NCBI GenBank assembly: GCA_907163375.1
Contig: CAJQUW010007886.1
Span: forward strand, 1-64,000
Direction of reading: 5' to 3'
Origin: Prostheceraeus crozeri
Lineage: Eukaryota > Platyhelminthes > Polycladida > Euryleptidae
DNA: 64,000 bases
Positions 9,737 through 20,461 of this stretch are shown one piece after another (within the stretch, counting starts at the first letter, position 1; the number at the start of each line of letters is the position of its first letter). The position numbers and the translations under genes are program-made. Below the pieces are notes generated by a model, which was given only the letters and a program-made list of their open reading frames with translations, was not told where the DNA came from and did no database searches.

Positions 9737-10429
9737 TTAATAGTCTGAGAACATGTATTTCCTAGGAGGAGCTGTTTTACGTTTTCCTTTTACCAGTTTT
9801 AGTGGCGATGTAGATCTACGTCGAGTTCTTCCTCTTGTTTGCTTAGTGAGTGTGGGAGGGGATGTAGCAGGTGACGTCTTAAACCAATTTGTTGGCATTT
9901 TCATCGCCTGAAGCATTGGAGTAGTAGCCACTGTTGAATCAAGTTCTTTCAATGTCTCATTATTTAAAGCAAATTTTGGCACATAATGCTTTTTCAATAG
10001 TTTAAGAAAGTATGACCAACCAGGTGGAACATAGCCCTGACGGCGCTTTCTACGTGTCGCATACTGAATCAAGTCTTCATAACGTGAAGCATCAATCACT
10101 TTATTTTCATCTGTAATGATTTCTCCTCTATCATTTACATTGAGATGGGGTTCAATACTGTTGAAAAGAGATATAGCATGTGCGCGAGATGCTAAAGGTG
10201 TAGGAGTCGATACAGAGTCACGCATCTTATTCTTCAAGTTTTTCAATTGCTCAACAGTTTCCGATTGTAATAATACAGCACGATGTGGATCTCTGATGTG
10301 AACATTTTGCTGATAATCTATTTCTTTCCTATACATTTGATTTGCAAGAGGTTGCTTTACTTGCTGCATGGCAGTCAATTGTACATATTCATCCTGAGGA
10401 ATAACAATCATGCGAGAATAAGAACTCAT
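9737..10429 (-). CDS. Polinton/adintovirus-type conserved minor virion protein
   Basis: The 230-residue protein matches a conserved Polinton-type family that sits beside the packaging ATPase. It has an N-terminal short segment (MIVIPQDEYVQL), a central proline/alanine-containing helix, then a diagnostic region with NDRGEI, a following ...DLI..A.RRKR, and GYVPPGW..F...L....VP. The C-terminus is basic and rich in Ser/Pro/Thr, ending RKYMFSDY. Its start overlaps the stop of the ATPase gene by the four bases ATGA. This tight packing is typical of virus-like coding. A structural or minor capsid role is assumed from family context. Confidence 0.65.
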   Translation of the reverse strand: MSSYSRMIVIPQDEYVQLTAMQQVKQPLANQMYRKEIDYQQNVHIRDPHRAVLLQSETVEQLKNLKNKMRDSVSTPTPLASRAHAISLFNSIEPHLNVNDRGEIITDENKVIDASRYEDLIQYATRRKRRQGYVPPGWSYFLKLLKKHYVPKFALNNETLKELDSTVATTPMLQAMKMPTNWFKTSPATSPPTLTKQTRGRTRRRSTSPLKLVKGKRKTAPPRKYMFSDY

Positions 10430-11043
10430 AGTTTGTAGATAATCATGGGAGTTTTCAAAATATCACTTCGAAATCTAAATTCTTCCGGACACTCTTGCGT
10501 AAAGTCAATGAATAAGTAACCGTATGGTTTTTCAGTAGCTGCTTGAAAAATTTCAATTAAGGCTTTTGATCCTCTGGGTGCAACTTGTCGCGCTAAAATT
10601 TCAAATTGACTTTTATCTCGCGGATTCTTGAAAATAGCATAATAGTGTGTATTCAGGTTTCGTGTACGAGCTTCTTTTCCATCAGGAAACAAATTTTGTG
10701 TAATATAGATGATAAAACACCTTTTATGGTGTGCTGCGCGAGTGAACATATCTGTAACATCTTTTGAATTCTTACTTTCTTTTAATAAATCATCCAATAC
10801 AACAAAATCATTAGACTGAAGTTTATCCACTGGAATAATTCCTTCATGTCGAATAAAGTTGCGACTTTGCAATTCCTGAAACAGCGACGGTTGATAAATA
10901 CCATAACACCAAATCACTCGATTGATAGGTTCCTTAAACAACTCCCTTCTTTTATCCAATAAATTCAGCGAGAAAACAGTTTTACCTGCATGAGATGGAC
11001 CTGATACAGTCAGAACTTTATCACATTGAAGTCTGAAATCCAT
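10426..11043 (-). CDS. Genome-packaging ATPase (FtsK/HerA-type, Polinton/adintovirus)
   Basis: From the ATG at 11043 the product is 205 residues, the usual size for Polinton packaging ATPases. Residues 15-22 (GPSHAGKT) are a Walker A motif. Residues 81-85 (VVLDD) with the preceding hydrophobic strand are a Walker B motif. A later ...CFIIYITQN segment is the expected sensor strand. The enzyme would pump element DNA into a capsid using ATP. It lies between the small basic protein (stop 32 bases upstream) and the minor virion protein (ATGA overlap), the usual order of this module. Confidence 0.75.
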   Translation of the reverse strand: MDFRLQCDKVLTVSGPSHAGKTVFSLNLLDKRRELFKEPINRVIWCYGIYQPSLFQELQSRNFIRHEGIIPVDKLQSNDFVVLDDLLKESKNSKDVTDMFTRAAHHKRCFIIYITQNLFPDGKEARTRNLNTHYYAIFKNPRDKSQFEILARQVAPRGSKALIEIFQAATEKPYGYLFIDFTQECPEEFRFRSDILKTPMIIYKL

Positions 11044-11074
11044 TTTATTACTTTGAGACTCAACATTTGCATAA

Positions 11075-11431
11075 TTAACGCTTAGAGCCAAAGATATTTC
11101 CCAATAGGTTGCCCACGGCAGGAGCTATCATTGGAAGTATTGCTGAAAGGAAACCGCCCTTTTGTGTTAGAGTTTTCCTCTTTCTTTGAAGGGCGACTTT
11201 AGGATTGGAGATGAAACGCAATTTCGTAGCATATCGCTTAAGTAACTTTCGTTGTTTTGGCGCTAATTTCTTCGTCCTCAACTTCCTCACATGAGAAATA
11301 ATTTCACAAATGAATTTATCGTTAGCATGTCGTATAGCATTGTATCGCTGATTTGCTTTCATTCGTCGGAGAGCTTGAATGGCTGAAGAAAACTTTTGAC
11401 TTTTACGTTTCGTCATTTTACGTTTCGCCAT
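11075..11431 (-). CDS. Small basic virion-type protein with hydrophobic tail (complete copy)
   Basis: This 118-residue protein has a very basic N-terminus (MAKRKMTKRKSQKF), a central helix-rich region (about 30-85) with Lys/Arg pairs, and a C-terminal glycine-rich hydrophobic segment beginning GGFLSAILPMIAPAVG and ending in KR. This layout is common to the small core or membrane-active proteins of Polintons and adintoviruses, and recalls adenovirus pX/pVI. It would bind DNA or disturb membranes during entry; that is by analogy only. Confidence 0.65.
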   Translation of the reverse strand: MAKRKMTKRKSQKFSSAIQALRRMKANQRYNAIRHANDKFICEIISHVRKLRTKKLAPKQRKLLKRYATKLRFISNPKVALQRKRKTLTQKGGFLSAILPMIAPAVGNLLGNIFGSKR

Positions 11432-11482
11432 TTTCCGTGTTAGTCTTTGCTAAAACCTATCTTTACCACATTTGCATAGGTA

Positions 11483-11806
11483 CTAACTATTGCGACATAA
11501 GTGACACTCGAAATGAGCAATGTCACAGTGGTTACATTGGCAAAGTTGAATGCAATTACGTATGAAACAGCGTTGACAAAAAGCATGCTTACATCTCTTG
11601 AAGATGCGCTTTTCATTTCCATCCTTTCGCTTACATACATCGCAACACATAGTTTCACCGTTACTGATGTCTATAGCAAGTCTTTTTGAAGATATGAATT
11701 TGCTAGCCTTTTCTAAATAATAGACGCATGTACAGAAGGAATATACTTCGAGAGTGAGCAGACATAGCTCGAAAACCAGTTGTGCTACAATCAAGTACCA
11801 CTGCAT
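11483..11806 (-). CDS. Membrane-anchored RING-finger protein, right copy
   Basis: Same 107-residue product as at 8441-8764, with one hydrophobic anchor near the N-terminus and a RING-type Cys/His pattern at residues 55-104. It is the first well-formed gene of the leftward group, about 50 bases before the small basic protein. Confidence 0.6.
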   Translation of the reverse strand: MQWYLIVAQLVFELCLLTLEVYSFCTCVYYLEKASKFISSKRLAIDISNGETMCCDVCKRKDGNEKRIFKRCKHAFCQRCFIRNCIQLCQCNHCDIAHFECHLCRNS

Positions 11807-11808
11807 TT

Positions 11809-12147
11809 TCAATTTTTCTTTATGGAAAGTTGAATGTGAATATCTGAAATCGCTTCAATCACTAGACTGCTACCATGATGGTTAAATGCGTTAAGACGAT
11901 CAGCAATTTTTATCATATGTCTTTTAAAAAATTCTTCGGGGTGATCTACCACTTCCATTGAATAAGAAGCAAAATGGAAAGAGCGACTTTCCACCTCTTC
12001 CTTTCCAAAATGACTAAACTTAATTTTCGCAACTAATCGCGCCATGACAATGCTATCAGAGAATGTATTCATTAACTCTAGAAATAGAGTGCTAGCATCA
12101 TCTACCACTGCTTCGATGTCGGTCTCATCTTTATGAAAATTTATCAC
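11809..12147 (-). CDS. Hypothetical Polinton-like protein, right copy (partial)
   Basis: Mirror copy of the frame at 8028-8438, with one residue different (Glu to Asp in the ...IA.RLNAF segment). The beginning shown here is a codon within the frame, not a proven start. Confidence 0.35.
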   Translation of the reverse strand: MINFHKDETDIEAVVDDASTLFLELMNTFSDSIVMARLVAKIKFSHFGKEEVESRSFHFASYSMEVVDHPEEFFKRHMIKIADRLNAFNHHGSSLVIEAISDIHIQLSIKKN

Positions 12148-12215
12148 ATAATCTTGAACAGCTCCTTTTAAACTTTGCCTATGAAAACGTAATGTTCCGC
12201 AGTCGTTTGAGAAAG

Positions 12216-13105
12216 AATGTTGAAAATTTTTTCTCGCCGATTGCCTTGAAACTCACTATACAGATAAAGAATTTGACGCTGATTCCAAATCTGAAATCCG
12301 TTTTCCAATCCGATGCTTCGTTTTGAAGCTAGAGCCCAAAACGTCCCAAATTCTAACTCTGTCGTTTTTCACCAATGTCCCAAAATCTTAAATGGCGTCT
12401 CACATCTAAACGAAGACAGATAGGAACAAGCCGATTCTTTCACTGAATTTGTCTCACTCTTAGCTTTCAAACGAGCTATCGCACGACAAAATCCGTCCAC
12501 TGGAAGCCAAAATCGAAGCAAGCTGTCCAGAGGGGGGGGGGACGTCAGCGAAAATTTTTTCTCTCCGATTTCGCTGGAAACATCCTTCCTAACCCAAAAT
12601 TTCACGTAGATTCCGAATCTGGCCTCCGTTTTCTCATCCGATGCTTCGTTTGGGCGCTACACACCAAAACGTCCCAAATTCTAACTCTGTTAAAATTTTG
12701 AAGAAAAATTTTTTCTCGCCAATTGCCTTGAAACTCACCCTACCGATGCAGAATTTTACGCTGAATCCGAATCTGGCAGCCATTTCACCATCCACGACAA
12801 CCTAGACGGTCGCCCACGTCAACCTAGACGGTCGCCCACGTCAACCTAGGCGGTCGGCCACGTCAACCTAGGCGGTCGGTCACGTCAACCCATACGAGAC
12901 CAACACATCCGAGTCTCACACTCTGTCGTTTTCGAGGGGGGGGGAGTCAGCGAACATGTTGTGAACCCACCTGGCCGGCACACCACGACAGACTCTGTCG
13001 TTCCAGAGGGGGGGGGACTCAGACCCGAAGCACCACGGCGGCCGACCACGACACTCTGCCGTTCCAGAGGGGGGGGGGGCGCCGGTCGAGTGTTTGTCAC
13101 TTGCT
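12216..13105 (-). repeat. Right terminal inverted repeat of the Polinton-like element
   Basis: The reverse complement matches 5164-6260 block by block, including the G-tracts next to CCAGAG and the end GTGTTTGTC. It also holds four short direct copies of a segment near 12800-12890 (CCTAGACGGTCG/CCTAGGCGGTCG) that form a small tandem array. Confidence 0.8.
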
Positions 13106-14380
13106 TACTACTTTCGTCCGACTCCAAGGCATCTCTAAAGCAACCATAGACAGACATCCTTCAATGACCGACAAGCAACGGAAATCTCTATTGTGCTGAA
13201 CAATTGTGAACAAGAGTCAAGACTTCGAGAGCCATTTTTGTCTCTCAAAACGAAGTGAATAAGGGATTAAGGCAGATATGTAACAAACGAACGTTCGCTC
13301 GTTACACACTTCAACCTGAGATTGCTCTATGAAGCAAACCTTCCAATGTGTCTATACTACACTGAAATAACATTGAAACAGTAGATAAGGAAAATATGAA
13401 GTTTCATTAAAATCCGATTATTATTTTATCTGCTACTTTAAAAAATAGCACTTTTTCGCTCGCTCGTGACAGACGAGTAATAAGTTTTTTGATCCACCCT
13501 GTAGCCAAGGTAAACATTTGAAATGAAATTCACTGATCGCGTTCGATATGTCCACGGTCCCCTATATTATATAAAAAAATTGATTAGATTTCAATAATAA
13601 TTTTGGCATGTAACAGTCAACTACAAATTCAACATTTTTCATAATTAAAAAAACTCTTTTTTCAATTAAAAATTCAAATTGTCATAAAATCACAATGATA
13701 TCAATAATCGAACCAAAATAAAACGAATTTAGTAATTATAGACCATATACAACAACATTTTATAAGCGGATTTGTCTGATTCTGAGTTTGAAAATTCGAC
13801 TTGGAGTTCCACTTTTTCGTGGAATTTACCATAATTGAGGTTATAATCATTGTTTGCAAAGATGAGGTCTTTTATAGAACCCATACAGAACTCTTATGCA
13901 TATCATAGAGGTGCAATAGTAGAATACATTTATAGGAATACTTTACTAATACATGTTGATGAGAAATATTGACATGATGGCTAATAAATGACTAACAAAT
14001 GACTGTAAATGACTAAAAGATGTTGCATTAGAGTGACTTGATGTCATTGAGTACGAAATGAAGCAATCCAAGTACGAGTTGTATACTTGTATTTGATCAT
14101 TTGATAGCGGGCTGTCATTGAGGGTGGGAAATCTTTGAAAACATGCGTAAGGCTACAGCTTAGACGTGCTTCTAATAACCCTGTCATTTAGTGTGCGGAT
14201 GTCAAAGTTCTTTGCATAGTAGTTGAGATAAACATGAACTGTCACGATATCCTGCAAAATTTGCTTTGTCGGCTGACTGGTGAGCTCAAGATAGACGGGC
14301 CTAAATCCCAAAAACTTCTGATATCAGAGATGTGTGGAATATATGCACCCTGACATGCCTAGCCTATTAGATGGTGAGGC
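13106..14380. other. AT-rich flank with a 26-bp palindrome and a possible mariner-like end
   Basis: Positions 13280-13305 form a near-perfect palindrome centred on GAACGTTCG. Near 13485-13502 the sequence GATCCACCCTGTA resembles the terminus of a Tc1/mariner-type MITE, but I did not find its partner end. The words around GAAGTTTCAT..AAAATCCGATT near 13397 recur near 34900, so both may belong to one repeat family. I see no gene. Confidence 0.35.
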
Positions 14381-14830
14381 CTACATGTAAATGCATCCAG
14401 ACAGAACCGCTCCAGGTCCAGAACCTGGACTGTGAAAATGTTGGTAACTTTCCCAATCGTTTGCATCAACCTCCGAATTTTCTTTTGTTTCGTTATCTAG
14501 AATGAGGTGCTTGTACATGCAAGTTGCGTTGCAATGATAACCACTGGGCAACTTCTTCAAATCAATATTGCCACATGTCACATTCTTGCAAATTGTCCAA
14601 GAATGTTCCACAATGTACCGGTATATTGACAATGAATTCGCAAATTAGCTGCACTTTTCATAATATCCATTGCACACGAATATAATTCATCTACGTCTTT
14701 GCGGAATTGAGCACAAATTATCGAAATGTTCTTCAGTGATATGCACTGACAAATCAGTATAAAAATGAGAGCATAATTTCTCTAAACCAGTTTCACCAAC
14801 AACGACATACATTTCAACTTTACAAAGATT
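14381..14830 (-). pseudogene. Coding-like remnant, family not recognised
   Basis: On the minus strand, successive stretches in different frames have protein-like composition. One contains ETGLEKLCSHFYTDLSVH, and the last contains several Cys and a CNATCMYKH segment. No single frame spans the region and no domain is recognised. It may be a degraded gene, or a few exons of a gene I cannot assemble. Confidence 0.25.
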
Positions 14831-16462
14831 ACTACGAGAATATAAAAGTAGTAACAAGTAAATTCTATAATTATGAAAGAGAGAACATAATTTGATTGCA
14901 GTGATGGCATATTTGAGTGTGAAATAGCATCGGTTCCAAAGATGCAGTTTTGTGTTTAAACTTGCTTCTATATAGTATTGCAAACCCACGTGCTTGATTT
15001 TTGTTCAAGTTAATTGCTGTCCCCGAATTTGCAATATGTATTGTAACAATGCTACACAGTCATGGAGCTGAAGTATCTTGAGAAAATATTTTGTTGAAAA
15101 CTCCACGACATCCTGTACCTACTATTCAAACATTATTAGAATCAAGAAGATATGATACTTTTCTGAATCTTTAATACATAAAGTGAGTGGCTTTCACTGC
15201 AACAAATACAATGCTGTTTAAAGACCTGTTTACTGGTCAATTGCGTCAATCTACAATTAGATCTACGTAATCTTAACAATAAAAAAAATAACAATTTATG
15301 ATATTCAAACATGTAATGTGCATTACGTGAATTATACTGCAATTTTAATAAAAGATTTTTAGAAATGCTGATTATCCTAATGTTGTATTCAATGTAGGTA
15401 ATTTTTCATTTATTTTAATCGCTTCAATGATTCTATTTCTATCTTCATATTCAACTTTCTAGCAGTCATGTATTTGCTAGTAATCATGCTAGTATTTGCT
15501 AGCTAATCACTTATTGCCGAGTTGCCTTTCATTTGTTCACTTATTCGTTAAAAAATCGTCTTTTTCACGAAGTTCTAAATAAATAAAAACCTAATATTAA
15601 ATTTACAGTAGTAAAAAGGAAAAGATTTTATATCTTTCCTTGATGTCAAAATTGTTACATAAATTGTTTGCTCAAACAAAATGTTTATTCGTTAATTTCG
15701 TTGAACTTGATAAACTTTTATATTCTCCTACCTCTCCAGTGTAGAAGAAGGCACCAGGTGAACCATACAAAACCTGCAGTTCAGGTTTGAAGAGATGGGC
15801 TCTTCAAAGGTGGTCGTGCTTTTCAATCCTAACAGGCGCCTACTACGGCTCGTATTTGGCATAGCAATTTAATCTGACATTAATTCATTTCTTTCATTGC
15901 ATATTATCTTTTCTTGTAAAAGGAAAATGGGTCATAGGCTTGCAATTGCACACACATTCACAATATAGCAGAGTACGACATTAAATTTTGATAAAAGCGA
16001 TTTTGATTAAAGATATCACGAAGCTCCGATCGACTCAAGTCTGACCCTATCAGCACCGTCGAAGCCTCCTGGTGGTGGAGTAACAGCGCAAATAAAGCTT
16101 CGCGCTTCACAGTTCGAGAATCGAGTGTTTTAATGCAGGCAATTTTACCATTTGAAAATAAAGTTGAATCGTTGCTCTCCAGTGTCAGAGACATATTAAA
16201 GATGGAGTAGACTACATATGTGCTAGACATGCAATAAATCAGTTATTTAAAAAATTCATTCGCTACGTTAACGCTTGCGCAAATCTATCACTCCAAGATT
16301 TTCAATCGCTTGAACTGTAATTTTAGGATTTAATTCTTGCTTCATTAACCTGTTATGCCCCGACAGTGCGTGCCCGTCACGAAATAATTCCTTCAACGGA
16401 CAAGTCGCCCTAATCTCTTCACGCCTCTGACTTCACAACAGCAATGAACCCTGATCTTCATG
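14831..16462. other. AT-rich intergenic DNA, nothing recognised
   Basis: Only short chance frames are present. No tRNA, satellite or clear transposon end was seen. Confidence 0.4.
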
Positions 16463-17292
16463 CTGTGGGGGATCTAGGAATGAATCATAGGGAGGCGGTC
16501 ACACAATACAAGTTAGGATGGTGGAAAATTGACCTCTGTTGAAGGTCATGTCGCTAAGTACTACAGCAGCAGAAATAACGTGAATTTAATTTCTGTAATT
16601 ATATTTCAAATGTAGAGTTCAATCGATGTTTTGATAAGGCAAAAGTGTCAATCACTTCTTCAACAGGAATTGAAATGTTCGGATGCATGTACATTGATGC
16701 AAGTCTGGAAAGTCTTTCCTCACCCATACGGGAACGCAACCACGTTTTCAAACGTCTGAGACAAGTGAAGGAACGCTCAGCAGACGCTGCTGAAACAGGG
16801 CAAATTACCAAAATTCGCAACAATTTCCTTATATTCGGAAAATTATCTAAGCATTCCCTGACTAAAAATTCCATTCCACTGACGCTTCCACAGTTTCGGT
16901 CAACAGCAACTTTTCGGCAGTCCCAGGACCTAACTCGGTCAAAAAGTCCCAATAGAGCTGCGAGAACTCCTTAATAAAATCATTTGTTGGATCTGAAAAT
17001 ATACAGAAAATGTAGAGTAAAATGCTACTTAGTTTCTTGGTGAGGAAGGTTTCTGTGAGATATGGGCTTACCTCTGGTAATGTATGAGGAACCAGCCTTG
17101 ACAATGATGAAAATCTTTTTTCCATTGGACTACTCCTTGATTGATTTCATAAATGAATAAATAAGTTTTTCCTGAAGTATTCCTTCGCATTTGACGAGGC
17201 TTGTTACCAGCGGAACTAAAGAATAATTTTGCTACTACTTATTCATAGGGGGGAGGCCGCCCCTTTCGCCCCCCCCATTAAATCCGCCCCTG
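16463..17292 (-). mobile_element. hAT transposon remnant, 830 bp, with perfect 8-bp target duplication
   Basis: The element is flanked by TCTTCATG on both sides (16455-16462 and 17293-17300). Its right end, read on the minus strand, begins CAGGGGCGGATTTA, a very common hAT terminus. The left end (CTGTGGGGGATCTAGG) is a degraded match. Inside, on the minus strand, 16952-16620 encodes a hAT C-terminal dimerisation domain: FPNIRKLL, then SAASAERSF, then RLKTWLRSRM and ERLSRLA. An overlapping frame at 17125-16862 gives the preceding part (DPTNDFIKEF). The change of frame near 16865 and the short total length show a decayed, internally deleted copy. Confidence 0.85.
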
Positions 17293-17300
17293 TCTTCATG

Positions 17301-17860
17301 GTGCACTGTCATTGAGAAAATTGGGCAGATCGGATAATGAGACGAATGACGAGCACTGTAATTGTGTTCCACTCTGACCAAGACTATATCCTGACTCAAG
17401 CAAGTTTGAATTTATGACTACCTTAGATATGACGTCAGCAAGAGTCAAGGAGTCAGGACATTGTGTTGCATAAGTGAATAAATAATCGAAATGAACTTTG
17501 TGGTAGCCTGAAGCGAGCAAGAGATTGACAAGGTCATATGCCATGCATGCTATAATGTGAGGAAATGGCAACAGCTTGAATACAATCGAACTTCCGGTAC
17601 AATTCTGTATCCCATGGAGCCAAATTAGTTGTCACTTTGCAAACTTATGAAAACATATAAAATGTGCCATAATTCAAGAGATACTTATAAAGTTTATGAC
17701 AATGTTTCGATTTTAGCACAGCAAAATCTTGATATTCACTCAAATTATGACACATCCTTTTGACCGAATGACGAAACCAAATGAAATTGTATACGGATTC
17801 ATCGATGGCTGAAGTATCTGAATTAGTAGTTTCAATTTCGATCTCACTTCTCAATCATGA
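17301..17860 (-). pseudogene. Coding-like remnant next to the hAT insertion
   Basis: The minus strand contains two protein-like stretches in different frames, 17571-17296 (with DLVNLLLASGYHKVHFDYLF) and 17854-17645 (with SVYNFIWFRHSVKRMCHN). The hAT insertion site lies at the end of the first. No family is recognised and no uninterrupted gene is visible. Confidence 0.25.
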
Positions 17861-17997
17861 GATCTCATGCTCAAATTTTTCCAGATCTCGAGATACGAGT
17901 GCTAAGATTGAAAGTCACAGGCTTAGTCCGCTATCAGATTTCTGTCAATTGCTAGGAAATGCAATTAATTGGTGATACAATCACATTGATGAAAGTT

Positions 17998-18245
17998 ACT
18001 GTTGCTCGCTGTCATCCTGCTACGAAATGCTCCAAGGATTAACAGCAGAAAGGACGCCATGGTGCTAAAACCAAAAATTAGGAGGCAGTGACAAGAATAG
18101 CCCTTCCACATATTTATACATTAAGCCTATACAATACTGTTGATCGCTGTCACTTTGCTACTTAATGCTCCAAGGATTGACAGAGCTGGAAGCTCAATTC
18201 TGCTAAAACCAAAACATTCGGAGGCAGTGACGAAGAATCGCACAA
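17998..18245. repeat. Diverged direct duplication, spacing about 138 bp
   Basis: TCGCTGTCA..GCTAC..AATGCTCCAAGGATT near 18005 recurs near 18143. The shared downstream word GGAGGCAGTGAC ends each copy. This suggests an old tandem duplication or part of a dispersed repeat. Confidence 0.6.
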
Positions 18246-19690
18246 GAATTTACTGACCTCATAAGTAAATGTCGACTCACCTCAAAGAACGACTCACTTC
18301 ATAAGTAAATGTCAGTCTGTACAGAGCAATCGCAAGTTTATTTACGCTTGAAATACGCAATAAAGTTTTTGTTACAAAAAATACAAGAACATGTTTGACG
18401 CACAAGAAGGATTATATAGAATTTAACAAAATTGAAAAATAGGAAAATCACACATGTATTGATCGATCTTTTGTTATAAGATGAACACGGAAATAATTTA
18501 ACTTACTATCTTAGTATCCATTATTATCATCTCAATAATTTACAACAGCACGAATTAATCCATAAAGCATTTTCCCAGAGTGGACAACACACCATTTAAA
18601 CAGAAAACCCAGTGAATTTGATATTTAGTGTTAAATATTTTCTCCATTAACTGAAATCAGCAACAATGGTTTACACACATCCTAACTATCCATAGTGAAA
18701 CATTCTGACTTATTTTTAGATTTTGCTAATTTAGAACTAAACACAGAATGAGACACCACGGAAATTCACATTACAGGGAGACACCAAAAAGAAAAAAAGT
18801 AATACATTAGGCAGACATTACTTATAGACGCATCCGCGGAAAATTCTCATCCCCAAACATTAACTGTTGCTGCTAATTGGAAGCAGGACACTTTTTATAA
18901 GTTTAGGGTAGGCAGACACACAGAAAGAATTATATGACATGTGATGTCCATTAATTAAAGAATAGACCTATCAATTAAACATGGCATCATTTCTCCATTT
19001 TTTTATTTTTCATATCTGCTGATGTATCTCGTATAATACTTGTACTTACTAATTGGATTCTTTTTTCATGTACAAAAGGTCGAATAAACAACCCACGGCT
19101 ATTTCACACTTTTGGAAAAACTGAAAGCTGAGAAACTATGTTCGTTGACAAAACCACGACGGTGTGGATGTGCACGCATGCAAAATGATTACCGAAAGTC
19201 AATCAATCAGCGAATTGAAAGAAGATTCAATCGTTTTCCATCCGACCACCTTTCAAATGAAACACCCGTTAATTAAATGATGCGAATATGACCTTTTTAG
19301 CAATATGATTAAGATATACCTTATTTCATCGGAAACTGGCGTTCTATAACTACGGTCTATAATCTAAATGTCTAAAACGGTCTGATACTACATCTATCTG
19401 CCTACATACAGCACAATGTAGAATGACATAAGTAAAGACTGGATAAACAACATGCACCTAGTTGCGCCATCACATTGCTCAATAAATCATTGGTTAGTGC
19501 TTTTGAAAATTCTAAAGAAGATCAACCTCAAGCCTAGAAGCACCTTCTAAAGGTCAAAGTTGGAGTAGGCCATTTTCACATCACCGATTAAAATAATGTC
19601 CGTGGGCCACTTTGGATATGAGAATCGATGGCGGGCCACGCGTTGCCCACGACTGGCTTGGAATGTGTTTATTAACACCTGATTTATAAG
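18246..19690. other. Intergenic AT-rich DNA, nothing recognised
   Basis: No open frame of note, RNA gene or repeat end was seen apart from short A/T runs. Confidence 0.4.
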
Positions 19691-20461
19691 TACGACCCTG
19701 TGGGAACGAATCTTGCGAAAAACTGGCGAATGTAAGCTGCAGAATATCATGCTAAAGTTCAGTCATATTTGCGGGATATTCGCTGGCGAAGTTCGCCGGC
19801 GACAATTCGCGCTCTATATGTCACCTTTTACTTTTGACTTTCTCTCTTATTTTCTTTAGTAATCCGCCTCTATAGCCGAGGCTCTATTCTCTCCCTCACC
19901 TCCTCACTATCCCCCACATATGACTAATCTATCTAAGAAATAAGTCAATCATTTTATGATAATGATAAGAATATAGAGAATCCGCATATATCAATTTTCA
20001 TGACATCTCTTGACATTCAATAATTTACAACAATGACAAATATTTGAATAATATCATAGTATTTACTGCGACATTTATGGAAGATAAATACTTTTTTAGT
20101 TTAAGCCTTCGTGAATTAAAAAAGATCCCTTTTTATCAGATCAGACTGAGTATACAATAGATTTTCATGTGAAGGTAATATACGAACATTACTACTTACC
20201 ATTAGTTGCTACAATATCTACGATTTCGCCGGTTGGCGAAAAATCAACTTGCATTAGTAAACAAATATCTACCAACTAATTATAGCAACTTTTTCGCCAC
20301 CTGTCGTTTTTAAATTTTACACATGTTTTTGGATGAATTATGACCATTTTCACATGCGGAGATAGTTTTTACACGAAAATGAACCTTTAAATAATTATCC
20401 ACAAAATCGCTACCTCGCCAGATAATCTGTTGATATTAGCAAGATGCGTTCCCACAGGGGA
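19691..20461. mobile_element. Non-autonomous DNA transposon, about 770 bp, with inverted ends
   Basis: The ends match as an inverted repeat: CCCTGTGGGAACG followed by AATCTTGC on the left (from 19696), and the complement with CATCTTGC on the right (to about 20460). Further in, both arms carry GGCGAA/TTCGCC words, as subterminal repeats often do. No transposase is visible. A duplication of GATTTAT is near both sides but does not abut the ends cleanly, so the exact borders are uncertain. Confidence 0.6.

Larger units (their letters stand above)
11199..12214 (-). repeat. Inverted duplication inside the Polinton-like element (right member)
   Basis: Reverse-complement partner of 8033-9048 with about one visible difference. 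This member is continuous with the complete small basic protein and the ATPase module. On its outer side it passes directly into the right terminal repeat. Confidence 0.85.
5164..13105. mobile_element. Polinton/Maverick-like (adintovirus-like) element, incomplete
   Basis: The element is bounded by terminal inverted repeats of roughly 0.9-1.1 kb. Both ends border ATTTGCTTA on the left and ACTTGCTTA on the right, a possible target duplication. The left half is transcribed rightwards and the right half leftwards. Recognised parts are a spliced DNA-binding-type protein, RING-like proteins, an exonuclease-like protein, a small basic virion-type protein, a packaging ATPase, a conserved minor virion-type protein and an integrase N-terminus. 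A 1-kb block is present in inverted duplicate. No major capsid, penton, maturation protease or complete family B polymerase was recognised, so it is broken or non-autonomous, with at least two large structural faults. Long open frames and near-identical internal duplicates suggest it is young. The packaging ATPase and minor virion protein are the firmest family evidence. Confidence 0.75.
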
